64,000 bases of DNA, taken from contig NZ_CP091976.1 of the NCBI RefSeq assembly GCF_029016285.1, forward strand, positions 806,001 to 870,000, read 5' to 3'. The notes under the pieces were generated by a model, which saw only the letters and a program-made list of their open reading frames with translations, ran no database searches and had not been told where the DNA came from. The translations under genes were made by a program, and so were the position numbers. The stretch is from Vibrio sp. DW001 (GTDB lineage: Bacteria > Pseudomonadota > Gammaproteobacteria > Enterobacterales > Vibrionaceae). Positions 16,213 to 23,140 of the stretch are shown piece by piece (the stretch's first letter is position 1; every line of letters starts with the position of its first letter).

Positions 16213-17208
16213 ATGAAGAAAATTGCAAGAATTTGCTGGAGCAGCAATGGTTGGAAAACTCCATCGGGTCGTCTAGGAAAAAGTAGTAATAAAGACTCTT
16301 ACGAGTACCAAAATGGATATGGTCATGAAGAGTGGTTGCTCGATACAACAAAATTAGTTGATGGCTATCATTACGGGTATATCCAAGCAATTGGTAAGCA
16401 TAGAGATAAATACTTAGACCAAGTTTTCGATGTTTCTTTATACTCAATCAATAGCGACACAAAACAACGATGGTGGTTGGGAGAAATAAAGAACTTAGAA
16501 GTCGTTTCAGCCGAAGAGTCAAAACGAGTATATAAAAAATACAAGAAAAACGGCTGGTACAAAGAGATGGTCGCTCAGCTAAACTTAGTTGGGGCTAATA
16601 TTGAAGAATTTAAAAAGTTCGTAACTGCTGATATTTTCTCTGTTGTTAGGTACAAACCGGAAGACCTGAATTTACTAGAGGAACCTCAAGAGTTCAGTGC
16701 GGACGACCCAGCAGTCACTTCTAACTATTACAATCTGAAGAATAAAAAGTTAGAACCGAATTTAGAAAGGCAAAATGGTTTTCAGTTCATTGCTGGTCAT
16801 AGAGAGGGTAAAAGTAAAACAAAGCGTGCATATAGTGATTACACCAAAGAAGTTTCGTTGTTGCACAACCAACTTCAAACTGCGTTATATGAAGAGCTTT
16901 CTCAACTATATGGATATGCTAGTGTAGCAACAGAGCTTGGCTGTGGTTCTGGAAATCGGATAGATCTGGTTGTTAAAAAAGAGAAAAGCTATTCGTTATA
17001 TGAAATTAAGACTTCGAATAGTGCAAAGAGTTGTATCCGTGAAGCTCTGGGGCAATTAATGGAATATGCATTTTATAACGATAATATTGATATTGATAAG
17101 CTTGTCATAGTCTCTCCTCATGAGTTAAAAAGCGCAGATACTGAATACCTAGAGCGTATAAAAAGCAAATTTTCTCTTCCTATGGAGTATATGTCGTATA
17201 GTCTTTAG
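16213..17208 (+). CDS. PD-(D/E)xK nuclease-fold protein, candidate restriction factor
   Basis: A 331-residue protein with a GGAGG ribosome site. The C-terminal part (from about residue 215) looks like a PD-(D/E)xK nuclease: H218, E241, D251 in GNRIDLVV, E264-I-K266 in YEIKTS, and the following REALGQLMEYA helix with Q281 and Y285, a well-known pattern of restriction-endonuclease-like folds. The N-terminal 100 residues (GYGHEEWLLDTTKLVDGYHY, later WWLGEIKNLEVV) form a separate beta-rich domain I do not recognise; a modified-base or nucleic-acid reader would fit. A type IV restriction-like role is inference from architecture and context. Confidence 0.72.
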   Translation: MKKIARICWSSNGWKTPSGRLGKSSNKDSYEYQNGYGHEEWLLDTTKLVDGYHYGYIQAIGKHRDKYLDQVFDVSLYSINSDTKQRWWLGEIKNLEVVSAEESKRVYKKYKKNGWYKEMVAQLNLVGANIEEFKKFVTADIFSVVRYKPEDLNLLEEPQEFSADDPAVTSNYYNLKNKKLEPNLERQNGFQFIAGHREGKSKTKRAYSDYTKEVSLLHNQLQTALYEELSQLYGYASVATELGCGSGNRIDLVVKKEKSYSLYEIKTSNSAKSCIREALGQLMEYAFYNDNIDIDKLVIVSPHELKSADTEYLERIKSKFSLPMEYMSYSL

Positions 17209-17484
17209 ACCCGAACTTACAAGAGCTTGAGGTTTCAGGATACTTTTTCTAATCGGATAGAAATTTTTTGCCAGTAGTCGTAAATCGTTTTTGTCCAGAA
17301 ATTAGTTGGTTCAGCAGATCGGCTAAGAAGTTTCTGCCTCTTTGTGTGTTTCAAACGAACGGCAACTCAGTGCATAGAAGCATAATTTGACTTACTTTTA
17401 ATAATGCCATTAACCTGAAAGCATGGTCAGGTAACCCATCTAATCAGATGGCTAAATTCAGTCTACCATTACATTCTGAATAGT
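17209..17484. other. Non-coding stretch between convergent cargo genes
   Basis: No open frame or RNA gene is recognised in these 276 bases. The region lies between the end of the nuclease gene (+) and the distal end of the attC-like site at 17485. It may be a decayed cassette or the 3' trailer of the nuclease gene. Confidence 0.45.
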
Positions 17485-17582
17485 CGTTAACGCCGCTTTA
17501 AGCTGTAAGTGAGCGTGTACCATGTTTTAGCGAAGCTAGTTGCGCACGAGTTTACAAATTAGCCTTGAAGGCTTTGTTAGTT
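17485..17582 (-). repeat. attC: attC-like integron recombination site
   Basis: Read on the minus strand the 98-base site opens with CTAACAAAGCCTTCAAGG and closes with CTTAAAGCGGCGTTAACG, close to the TAACAAACGCCTCAAG and GGCGTTA ends of Vibrio VCR sites. The ends pair (TAAC..GCC..CTT.AAG) with mismatches. The opening TAA is the stop codon of the minus-strand gene 17577-18275. The outer core boxes deviate from the strict RYYYAAC/GTTRRRY consensus, so confidence is lower than for the 16107 site. Confidence 0.65.
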
Positions 17583-18275
17583 TTTTATATCGTTGTCAGG
17601 AAAATAGATACTATTATTATATATAGATGTATTTTGAAAACTACACCCTCGAATAACACCAACATAAAACATAGTAATGTAGACTGAGCCAACCAGAATA
17701 GCTTTTAGAGTGTCAAATGAGAGTATGCTGGCATCCACTGAAAACGTAAACATTTGTACAACTAATGAAGCATTCCCATCAGAGCACACAGCGAGGTTTA
17801 AAATACTTGCTAGAAGGAAGGCAAAACTATTCTTTTCTAAGTTCAATAGATTTTTTATTTCTTGATTTTTTTCAGAAACGATCCCTAAGGCAACAGCATT
17901 ATCATTCTTTATTGCATAAGTGCGCATCTGCGAAATAGAAACATAGTTTTTGGCATGCCACTGGCGTAAATCACTAGACTCGGTGTTTTGTAACCACTCA
18001 ATAGTTGGCAACACGAGTACTACTATAGAAATAATACGCTTTAGACCACTAACAACAACCACCATAAACAAGCTATAAACACAAAGAAAAACTAAGAAAC
18101 TGCCGACAGTGATATTGGACTTGATATGGCTAAAATTCAGCTCATAAATTGAAATTCCTTGGTCATAGAGTAAAACTCCATCCAAAAAGATGACAAACGT
18201 AGATAGAAACACAAAGTAGTTTAAACTATCTGCTCTATCCATAATTTGATTTACATAAGATAAAACTTTATCCAC
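17577..18275 (-). CDS. Cassette-borne multi-pass membrane protein, unknown
   Basis: A 232-residue protein starting with GTG at 18275 behind GGAGAG, 14 bases after the end of the upstream attC-like site. Hydrophobic segments lie at about residues 18-37, 55-90 (long, probably two helices), 150-170 and 190-210, with a soluble loop between (about 95-145). The stop codon is embedded in the attC-like site downstream, so gene plus site form a compact cassette. No family is recognised. Confidence 0.7.
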   Translation of the reverse strand: MDKVLSYVNQIMDRADSLNYFVFLSTFVIFLDGVLLYDQGISIYELNFSHIKSNITVGSFLVFLCVYSLFMVVVVSGLKRIISIVVLVLPTIEWLQNTESSDLRQWHAKNYVSISQMRTYAIKNDNAVALGIVSEKNQEIKNLLNLEKNSFAFLLASILNLAVCSDGNASLVVQMFTFSVDASILSFDTLKAILVGSVYITMFYVGVIRGCSFQNTSIYNNSIYFPDNDIKN

Positions 18276-18289
18276 AGCTCTCTCCGAAA

Positions 18290-18413
18290 AACTAACACCG
18301 CATTAAGTCAACACGACCACCCAACCTAAACCTATACACAGTAAACCCAATCCTAAGTTGAAAATTCCAAGCGTTGGTAATCAATCTAAAATGCTTGTAT
18401 ATATTTGTTATGA
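18290..18413 (-). repeat. attC: VCR-like attC site, about 124 bases
   Basis: The length matches the 120 to 130 bases of Vibrio VCR sites. On the minus strand it opens TAACAAATATATACAAGC, has an internal CCAACGCTTGGAATTTTCAA much like the CAACGCGTGGCGTTTCCA of V. cholerae VCR, and ends AATGCGGTGTTAG. End arms pair as TAACA/TGTTA and GCATT/AATGC with an extra base. It starts with the stop codon of gene 18408-19061 and ends just before the next cassette gene. Outer core boxes are imperfect. Confidence 0.72.
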
Positions 18414-19061
18414 CAAAACTTCTTCTAAAAACGGATATTCATACATCCCTGTCGAATCAATTTTCTTCCTGATATTGTCATCGCCGTCGTCATGTTTTGC
18501 TAGACAAAGATAATAATTTTGACCTTCGTGGGACGCATAAACCAACCACTCACCAGTCATTTTTTGCTCGGCTCTTCGTCTAGCTAAGCTTCCCGAGACA
18601 ACGTCATCAAAAATTGCTGATATATCGGTTTCTGTTATATATCTTACTTCGTCACTAGCTTCAGCGTCTCGCACTTGTTCATCTAAATATGGAATGCTGT
18701 AATTTTTCAACGCATTTTTGACGTTTTGTGCTAACTCAGGAATGTTGCCATCGGAATAATGTTTATGCCATAAATGTTTTAAAGGTTTGCGGTTAAATTG
18801 AGATGCAGGCTTAGTCTGAGTTTTAGAACCAACTCCTTCTAAATATTTGATTTCATCTAAAACTGCTGAAATATTTATTAAACCTTTTTCAAATGCAAAA
18901 AATACATCTAGCAAGAAAGAGACACTATACCTACCGCCTAAAACCTCATCAATATTGAAAATACGCTTGAACTGCATGATTTTTTCATACATATCAGGGT
19001 CTTTTTGTTTGAACGTTTCAATAATAGAAGTCTTTAAATCAACACCATTCATTTCTGTCAT
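18408..19061 (-). CDS. Cassette-borne soluble protein, unknown
   Basis: A 217-residue protein without membrane segments. A helical N-terminal region (KQKDPDMYEKIMQFKRIFNI) is followed by a conserved-looking RKPLKHLWHKHYSDGNIPEL, an acidic middle and a C-terminal beta-rich end with GEWLVYASHEGQNYYLCLAKHDDGDD. The LWHKHY motif looks like a functional site but I cannot name the family. It lies between two attC-like sites in the orientation of a cassette gene, 30 bases after the upstream site. Confidence 0.68.
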   Translation of the reverse strand: MTEMNGVDLKTSIIETFKQKDPDMYEKIMQFKRIFNIDEVLGGRYSVSFLLDVFFAFEKGLINISAVLDEIKYLEGVGSKTQTKPASQFNRKPLKHLWHKHYSDGNIPELAQNVKNALKNYSIPYLDEQVRDAEASDEVRYITETDISAIFDDVVSGSLARRRAEQKMTGEWLVYASHEGQNYYLCLAKHDDGDDNIRKKIDSTGMYEYPFLEEVLS

Positions 19062-19090
19062 GTTTCTATTTATCTCCCAAACTCATAATA

Positions 19091-19167
19091 ATTTAACGGG
19101 GACATGCACCTTAAACCTTCGGTTAATGAATTGGCGGATCCCGGTTCAGATTAGGTGTTGGTTAAGT
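19091..19167 (-). repeat. attC: attC-like integron recombination site, short
   Basis: Read on the minus strand, a 77-base segment begins ACTTAAC (perfect RYYYAAC) and ends GTTAAAT (perfect GTTRRRY). Inside, CACCT and GGTT-type arms face each other (ACACCTAATCTGAACC against GGTTTAAGGTG), leaving unpaired bases. It lies 117 bases beyond the stop of the 428-residue gene and ends 29 bases before the start of the next gene. Less VCR-like than the 18290 site. Confidence 0.55.
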
Positions 19168-19284
19168 ATTTTTTCCATTTTTATTCTCAAGGTTGTTGCA
19201 GTTTATCAACAAATATCTCATACGAAGTACCGTTATTTGCCACGGAGACTGTTCGCGATTATTTAAATACCACTCACACAGCCA

Positions 19285-20571
19285 TTAATAACCAGATCTA
19301 TTCATCATGGCTATTAGTATTTCCCATCCTGTACATGACAAATCTAAAAACCAATCAACAAAGGCATTCCAATATACGTCTAAAGGGACATCAAGGTGTG
19401 TATATGAAATAAATATAAGCCCTACAATTAAAAACAGAAACAGGTTTAGCTGTGCTTTTTGGGTGCTACACCTCTTATCGAGATCTTCAAATTCATTTTT
19501 AATTTTTTCATGATGATCTGGGTATTCTTTTCTTAAGCGGCTAATCTGACCTTTATACTCAATCTCAATAGACTTTAATGAATGCTTCTGATTTTGAATT
19601 AACAACCACATCATTAATCCATAAATAAACGCTGCAACAAATAGAAGCATGTTGGTAGGTTCTGCAAAACTACCCGGCTTTGCAGTAGATAGCCTCAATG
19701 CAACAAAAGCTATCGATACGGGAATACCCAAGGCCTTAGTTTGAATAGAGCTGAATGTCTCATTAATCTTTAACATGTAGTCTCTTTTCTTTTCTTGATA
19801 TTCCAAGCGAACATCATCGAAAGAAAATTCACTTACATAAAGCTCGTAATTTTCAGTTACCTGAGAAGAAAACTCACCAAAATGTGTAAGGAGATATTCA
19901 AAGCGCTTTTCTTTTTGAACTGACTTAAGAAAATCATATAAAGCTGTTTTAAATATGCTTACTTTTTGATCTTTGTGAGCTTTATCTTTTATCCAGTTAC
20001 TAATGTGTGTGATGCCGTCTAAACCAGACTGAATATCCTCTAGTTTGTAGTGGCATGGAATCTCCAGTCTGTTTTTATGAAGCATTACTAAATTTGGGAG
20101 ATTTCCCCCTTTTACGACTTCGGTGTGATCTGCTAGTGCACGTAATATGTCAATTAATGCCACTGTGTTAATATAGTGCTTCAAGTCGCCAGTCAAAGCT
20201 TCAGTTTGACCATCATATTTAGATTTATCACCGATCAGATAAAATGATTCTGGTATCGCGCTTTGATTTTCGCTGTACTTTAAAAACTGAGCCCAGTCAG
20301 AATAGATATACACTCCATCTTGACGAAGATTGACTATTGATATCGAAACGTGGTACTCGCCATCCACAACGGTATCAACTGCGTCTGGTGAGTTTTTCGT
20401 GGCAAGATTCTCAATCGTTAAAAGCAGACCTTCATCTTCCCAAGATGACAACAGCTGCTTAATTTCAATCGTCATTTTTATTTTACACGCATAATCATCC
20501 TCGTTGACTGAAACGAGGTTATATGTGTCAATAAATAACGATATCTGATTTAGAAGCTCTATCTTATCCAT
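19285..20571 (-). CDS. Membrane protein with long cytoplasmic domain, partner of NdpA-like protein
   Basis: A 428-residue protein. The first 270 residues are soluble, mixed alpha/beta, ending in a helical stretch. Hydrophobic segments follow at about 280-295, 308-327 and 373-390, with a charged coiled-coil (about 330-370) between them. It starts two bases after the stop of the NdpA-like gene, so the two are co-translated. The architecture, a soluble sensor-like part joined to C-terminal membrane helices, is common in abortive-infection effectors. I do not recognise the family. Confidence 0.7.
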   Translation of the reverse strand: MDKIELLNQISLFIDTYNLVSVNEDDYACKIKMTIEIKQLLSSWEDEGLLLTIENLATKNSPDAVDTVVDGEYHVSISIVNLRQDGVYIYSDWAQFLKYSENQSAIPESFYLIGDKSKYDGQTEALTGDLKHYINTVALIDILRALADHTEVVKGGNLPNLVMLHKNRLEIPCHYKLEDIQSGLDGITHISNWIKDKAHKDQKVSIFKTALYDFLKSVQKEKRFEYLLTHFGEFSSQVTENYELYVSEFSFDDVRLEYQEKKRDYMLKINETFSSIQTKALGIPVSIAFVALRLSTAKPGSFAEPTNMLLFVAAFIYGLMMWLLIQNQKHSLKSIEIEYKGQISRLRKEYPDHHEKIKNEFEDLDKRCSTQKAQLNLFLFLIVGLIFISYTHLDVPLDVYWNAFVDWFLDLSCTGWEILIAMMNRSGY

Positions 20572-20573
20572 TG

Positions 20574-21620
20574 TTATTTTCTGCTATCTAGCTGCTCTTT
20601 CAGCGCTTTCGGAATTTCAGTAATTGTTAAAACACCGCCGTTGGTAGGGTCATATGCTACTGCATTTCCTAATAATTTCGCGTCAAAGCTAATTGAAATA
20701 AGTTTATTCTTCCCCGAGTACTTCTTCAAACGCCTCAGAGCATTTGCATCTGTTGCCAGCTCGTTATTGAGATTATAAGGATCACTTTGTGAGATGAGTA
20801 AAAAGTGCCCTTTATCCTTTTCCTCTGCGTCTTCTGGCAAGCATGCAGCATCAAGAATTGTGGACAGTGTATCTAATCGTATTGTTTGCTTATCTTCCTT
20901 CCTCCATTCAACGATCTGATCATGTGCCTTGCTCTTCACGATCTCCGTTTTTACATCATCGAAGGAATGGTGACTACAGTATGCTTCTACGGATTTTACT
21001 AGAGATTTTGTATCTGACGCAGCTTGGGTAAACTCCTCACAGCCAATAAAATCAGCAAAGTAATCTGTGACCTTTTTCGCGTCCTTACCAATTTTAAATG
21101 ATATATAGCGATTGGATAGCTCGTCCGCATTTTTCCACTTGGTTAAGTTTATCCGAGCTGCCATGTGAAGTTTGTCGAGGTCAACACTATCGAATTGCGC
21201 CAATTCCAGTTTATCTATTCGCATTACTGTCTTTTCGCGAAGCAACACTACACTCAAAAAATGCTCACCACTATGTATGTAATGATTGAACCAGAGGTGC
21301 CCTCCCTTAGCTGACTGCGCCCCCATTAGTTGCTTCTGAAGATGTGCTGCTGCTGATTTAGTAAAATCTACGTAATCTTCAAATCCATCGTCGTAATACT
21401 TCTCTAGAAGGTGCTCAAACTGAGTCAACTGTTCGTCTTTTTCTGGTTTACGAAAAAGCCCAGTATTCAAACCCGTGGAGTTAAATTTATCGTTGATCCC
21501 CTTACTTAATTGTGAAGCTGATTCGTCTATCTCATTCTCTTGAGTACGAGGGACCAACTCTGTTTTTGTACTGTTCTCCGTTTTGATTAGGTTATGCAAA
21601 ATGACATTTTTAATTTCCAT
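20574..21620 (-). CDS. NdpA/YejK-like nucleoid-associated protein
   Basis: A 348-residue homologue of the 37 kDa nucleoid-associated family (E. coli YejK, 335 residues). Family features in order are IKNVILHNLIK at the start, the GLF and FEDYVDFTKSAAAHLQKQL region, the HYIHSGEHFLSVVLL strand, ARINLTKW, RYISFKIGKDAKKVTDYFADFIGC and the C-terminal ALRRLKKYSGKNKLISISFDAKLLGNAV. YejK itself binds DNA and topoisomerases. Here the gene is coupled to a membrane protein inside a prophage cargo region, which suggests a role in phage conflict (for instance sensing foreign DNA or topology) rather than housekeeping. That role is inference. Confidence 0.85.
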   Translation of the reverse strand: MEIKNVILHNLIKTENSTKTELVPRTQENEIDESASQLSKGINDKFNSTGLNTGLFRKPEKDEQLTQFEHLLEKYYDDGFEDYVDFTKSAAAHLQKQLMGAQSAKGGHLWFNHYIHSGEHFLSVVLLREKTVMRIDKLELAQFDSVDLDKLHMAARINLTKWKNADELSNRYISFKIGKDAKKVTDYFADFIGCEEFTQAASDTKSLVKSVEAYCSHHSFDDVKTEIVKSKAHDQIVEWRKEDKQTIRLDTLSTILDAACLPEDAEEKDKGHFLLISQSDPYNLNNELATDANALRRLKKYSGKNKLISISFDAKLLGNAVAYDPTNGGVLTITEIPKALKEQLDSRK

Positions 21621-21997
21621 GAGACCTGCTTACTTATATTTGTTAGATTTATCAATATGATCAATCGGCTTCCGCCTACAATTTACAGCGCTTGTCTTCG
21701 TTTGTCTTCGGTGCAGTTCAAACTTATCGCATAACATGGCCTGTATATATAAACAGTATAACGGGTGCAATATATTGCACAAGTTCATATTTCAGTGCAG
21801 CCAACTTGTTCTTGCAACTCTAGTTTGGAAACAACTTATTGTCTTTTCTGTAGGTACTCAGTAGTTTGCTCCGAGTACTCGCAGGACAGCTCCGAGTATT
21901 CAAAAAAATCACCAATGTTTGTTCGCTATAAACTTAAACATTGTTAAAATTCTTAACTTAAAATACTGTATAAAAAAACAGTTATTCAAGGTTTTCT
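21621..21997. promoter_or_regulatory. Divergent promoter region between NdpA-like gene and integrase
   Basis: No gene is seen in these 377 AT-rich bases, which must hold promoters for the leftward cargo and for int. Notable are the direct repeat GCTCCGAGTA at 21868-21877 and 21889-21898, exactly 21 bases apart (two helical turns), and a tandem TTGTCTTCG near 21692. They are candidate Cox, CI or integrase arm sites. Confidence 0.5.
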
Positions 21998-23026
21998 ATG
22001 TCAGTTAGAAATCTAAAAGACAGTTCAAAAAAGCCATGGCTCTGCGAATGTTATCCAGCTGGCCGCAGCGGCAAGCGTGTTCGAAAAAGCTTTGCCACTA
22101 AAGGTGAAGCCGTCGCCTATGAACGCTATGTTATGCGAGAAATTGATGATAAGCCTTGGCTTGGTGGTAAACCCGATCACCGTAGGCTTTCCGAGTTGCT
22201 TGAACGTTGGTGGGTAGTGCATGGAAGCACCGTTAAGACCGGCAGTCATTCGTATGTTGTGCTTAAGAAAACCGTTGAGATGCTTGGGAATCCGATAGCT
22301 TCTCATTTTACGATGAAGGATTACCTCAATTACCGGGCGAACCGAATTAGCCATCATCCAACCAGAAAAAATATTACGCTTTCTCCGACTACTCATAACA
22401 TTGAACTTAAAACGTTTAAGGCCATGTTTAATACGCTAGTTAAGTATGGTGAATGGAAGTTGCCAAACCCAGTTTTGGGTATTGATCTTATTAAAGCGTC
22501 CGAACGGGAGTTGTCTTATCTTACTAAAGACAAAATTCAGCCTTTCTTAAATAAGTTAGCGGCAGATAACAGCCCTAAAGCCGATCAGATACTCGTTGTT
22601 TGCAAAATATGCCTAGCAAGCGGTGCGCGGGTAGGTGAAGCGTTAGGCTTGAAGCGGAGCCATATCACTTTAAACAAACTGACGTTCATCGACACAAAAG
22701 GTAAGAAGAACCGAAGCGTTCCTATCTCTAAAGTTCTTCATGATGAAATACTCGCGGTTGCGGTATCTGGTCACGATATTTTTGATGTTCGATATTACGC
22801 AGCATGGGAGTGCGTGAAAAGGTCATTACCAGCGTTCATTCCGCAAGGGCAGGCGACGCATATTTTACGACATACATTCGCGAGTTATTTTATGATGAAT
22901 GGGGGTGATATTCTGGTGCTTCAGCGAATTCTTGGTCATAGTAAAATAGAACAAACGATGGCTTATGCTCACTTCTCACCAGAGCATCTTATCCAAGCTG
23001 TCGAGCTGAACCCTTTAGAAAACTAG
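21998..23026 (+). CDS. int: Tyrosine integrase, K139/HP1/P2 type
   Basis: A 342-residue site-specific recombinase. All catalytic residues can be read: R211 (SGARVGEALG), K235/K236 region, H288-x2-R291 (HILRHTF), H314 (LGHS) and nucleophile Y323 (MAYAH). The N-terminal part (KKPWLCECYPAGRSGKRVRK) is the arm-binding domain typical of P2/HP1-like integrases, and the following core-binding domain spans about residues 60-165. It reads outward toward the host ABC gene, placing the right attachment site within the next 115 bases. Confidence 0.95.
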   Translation: MSVRNLKDSSKKPWLCECYPAGRSGKRVRKSFATKGEAVAYERYVMREIDDKPWLGGKPDHRRLSELLERWWVVHGSTVKTGSHSYVVLKKTVEMLGNPIASHFTMKDYLNYRANRISHHPTRKNITLSPTTHNIELKTFKAMFNTLVKYGEWKLPNPVLGIDLIKASERELSYLTKDKIQPFLNKLAADNSPKADQILVVCKICLASGARVGEALGLKRSHITLNKLTFIDTKGKKNRSVPISKVLHDEILAVAVSGHDIFDVRYYAAWECVKRSLPAFIPQGQATHILRHTFASYFMMNGGDILVLQRILGHSKIEQTMAYAHFSPEHLIQAVELNPLEN

Positions 23027-23036
23027 AATGAAAAAA

Positions 23037-23100
23037 ATGGCGACAAAGTGGCGACAGAGCTCAATAACCCTCGTTTTTTGTCGCCATTTGTCGCCATTTT
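23037..23100 (+). terminator. Double-repeat hairpin after int
   Basis: Two tandem TGGCGACA units at 23037-23057 face two TGTCGCCA units at 23078-23097, giving 20-base arms that pair almost perfectly, followed by TTTT. It can end int transcription, and as a tandem inverted repeat at the phage-host junction it may also be an integrase arm-site array. Confidence 0.7.
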
Positions 23101-23140
23101 GTAAAATCAGTTAAATTTAATTTATTTACAAATCAACATC

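Larger units (their letters stand above)
1..23140. mobile_element. Prophage, partial (left end outside window); K139/HP1/186-like control region with Mu-like baseplate module
   Basis: Phage genes run without interruption from the window edge to the integrase, after which host genes start with an ABC transporter. The control region has a divergent cI/cox switch, CII-like protein, P2-type gpA initiator and Ogr-like activator; the order int - cargo - cI | cox - cII is that of K139/HP1/186-type phages. The late block is Mu-like gp43 to gp48 followed by fibre, holin, endolysin and Rz. No capsid, terminase, sheath, tube or tape-measure gene is visible, so they must lie to the left or be lost. The right attachment site should lie between the integrase stop (23026) and the ABC gene (23141); the core sequence cannot be defined without the other end. 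Confidence 0.93.

Noticed and set aside
17577..18275. Kiwa KwaA-like membrane protein
   Set aside because: Size and helix number are similar, but no KwaB-type (DUF4868) partner is adjacent and the genes lie in separate cassettes.
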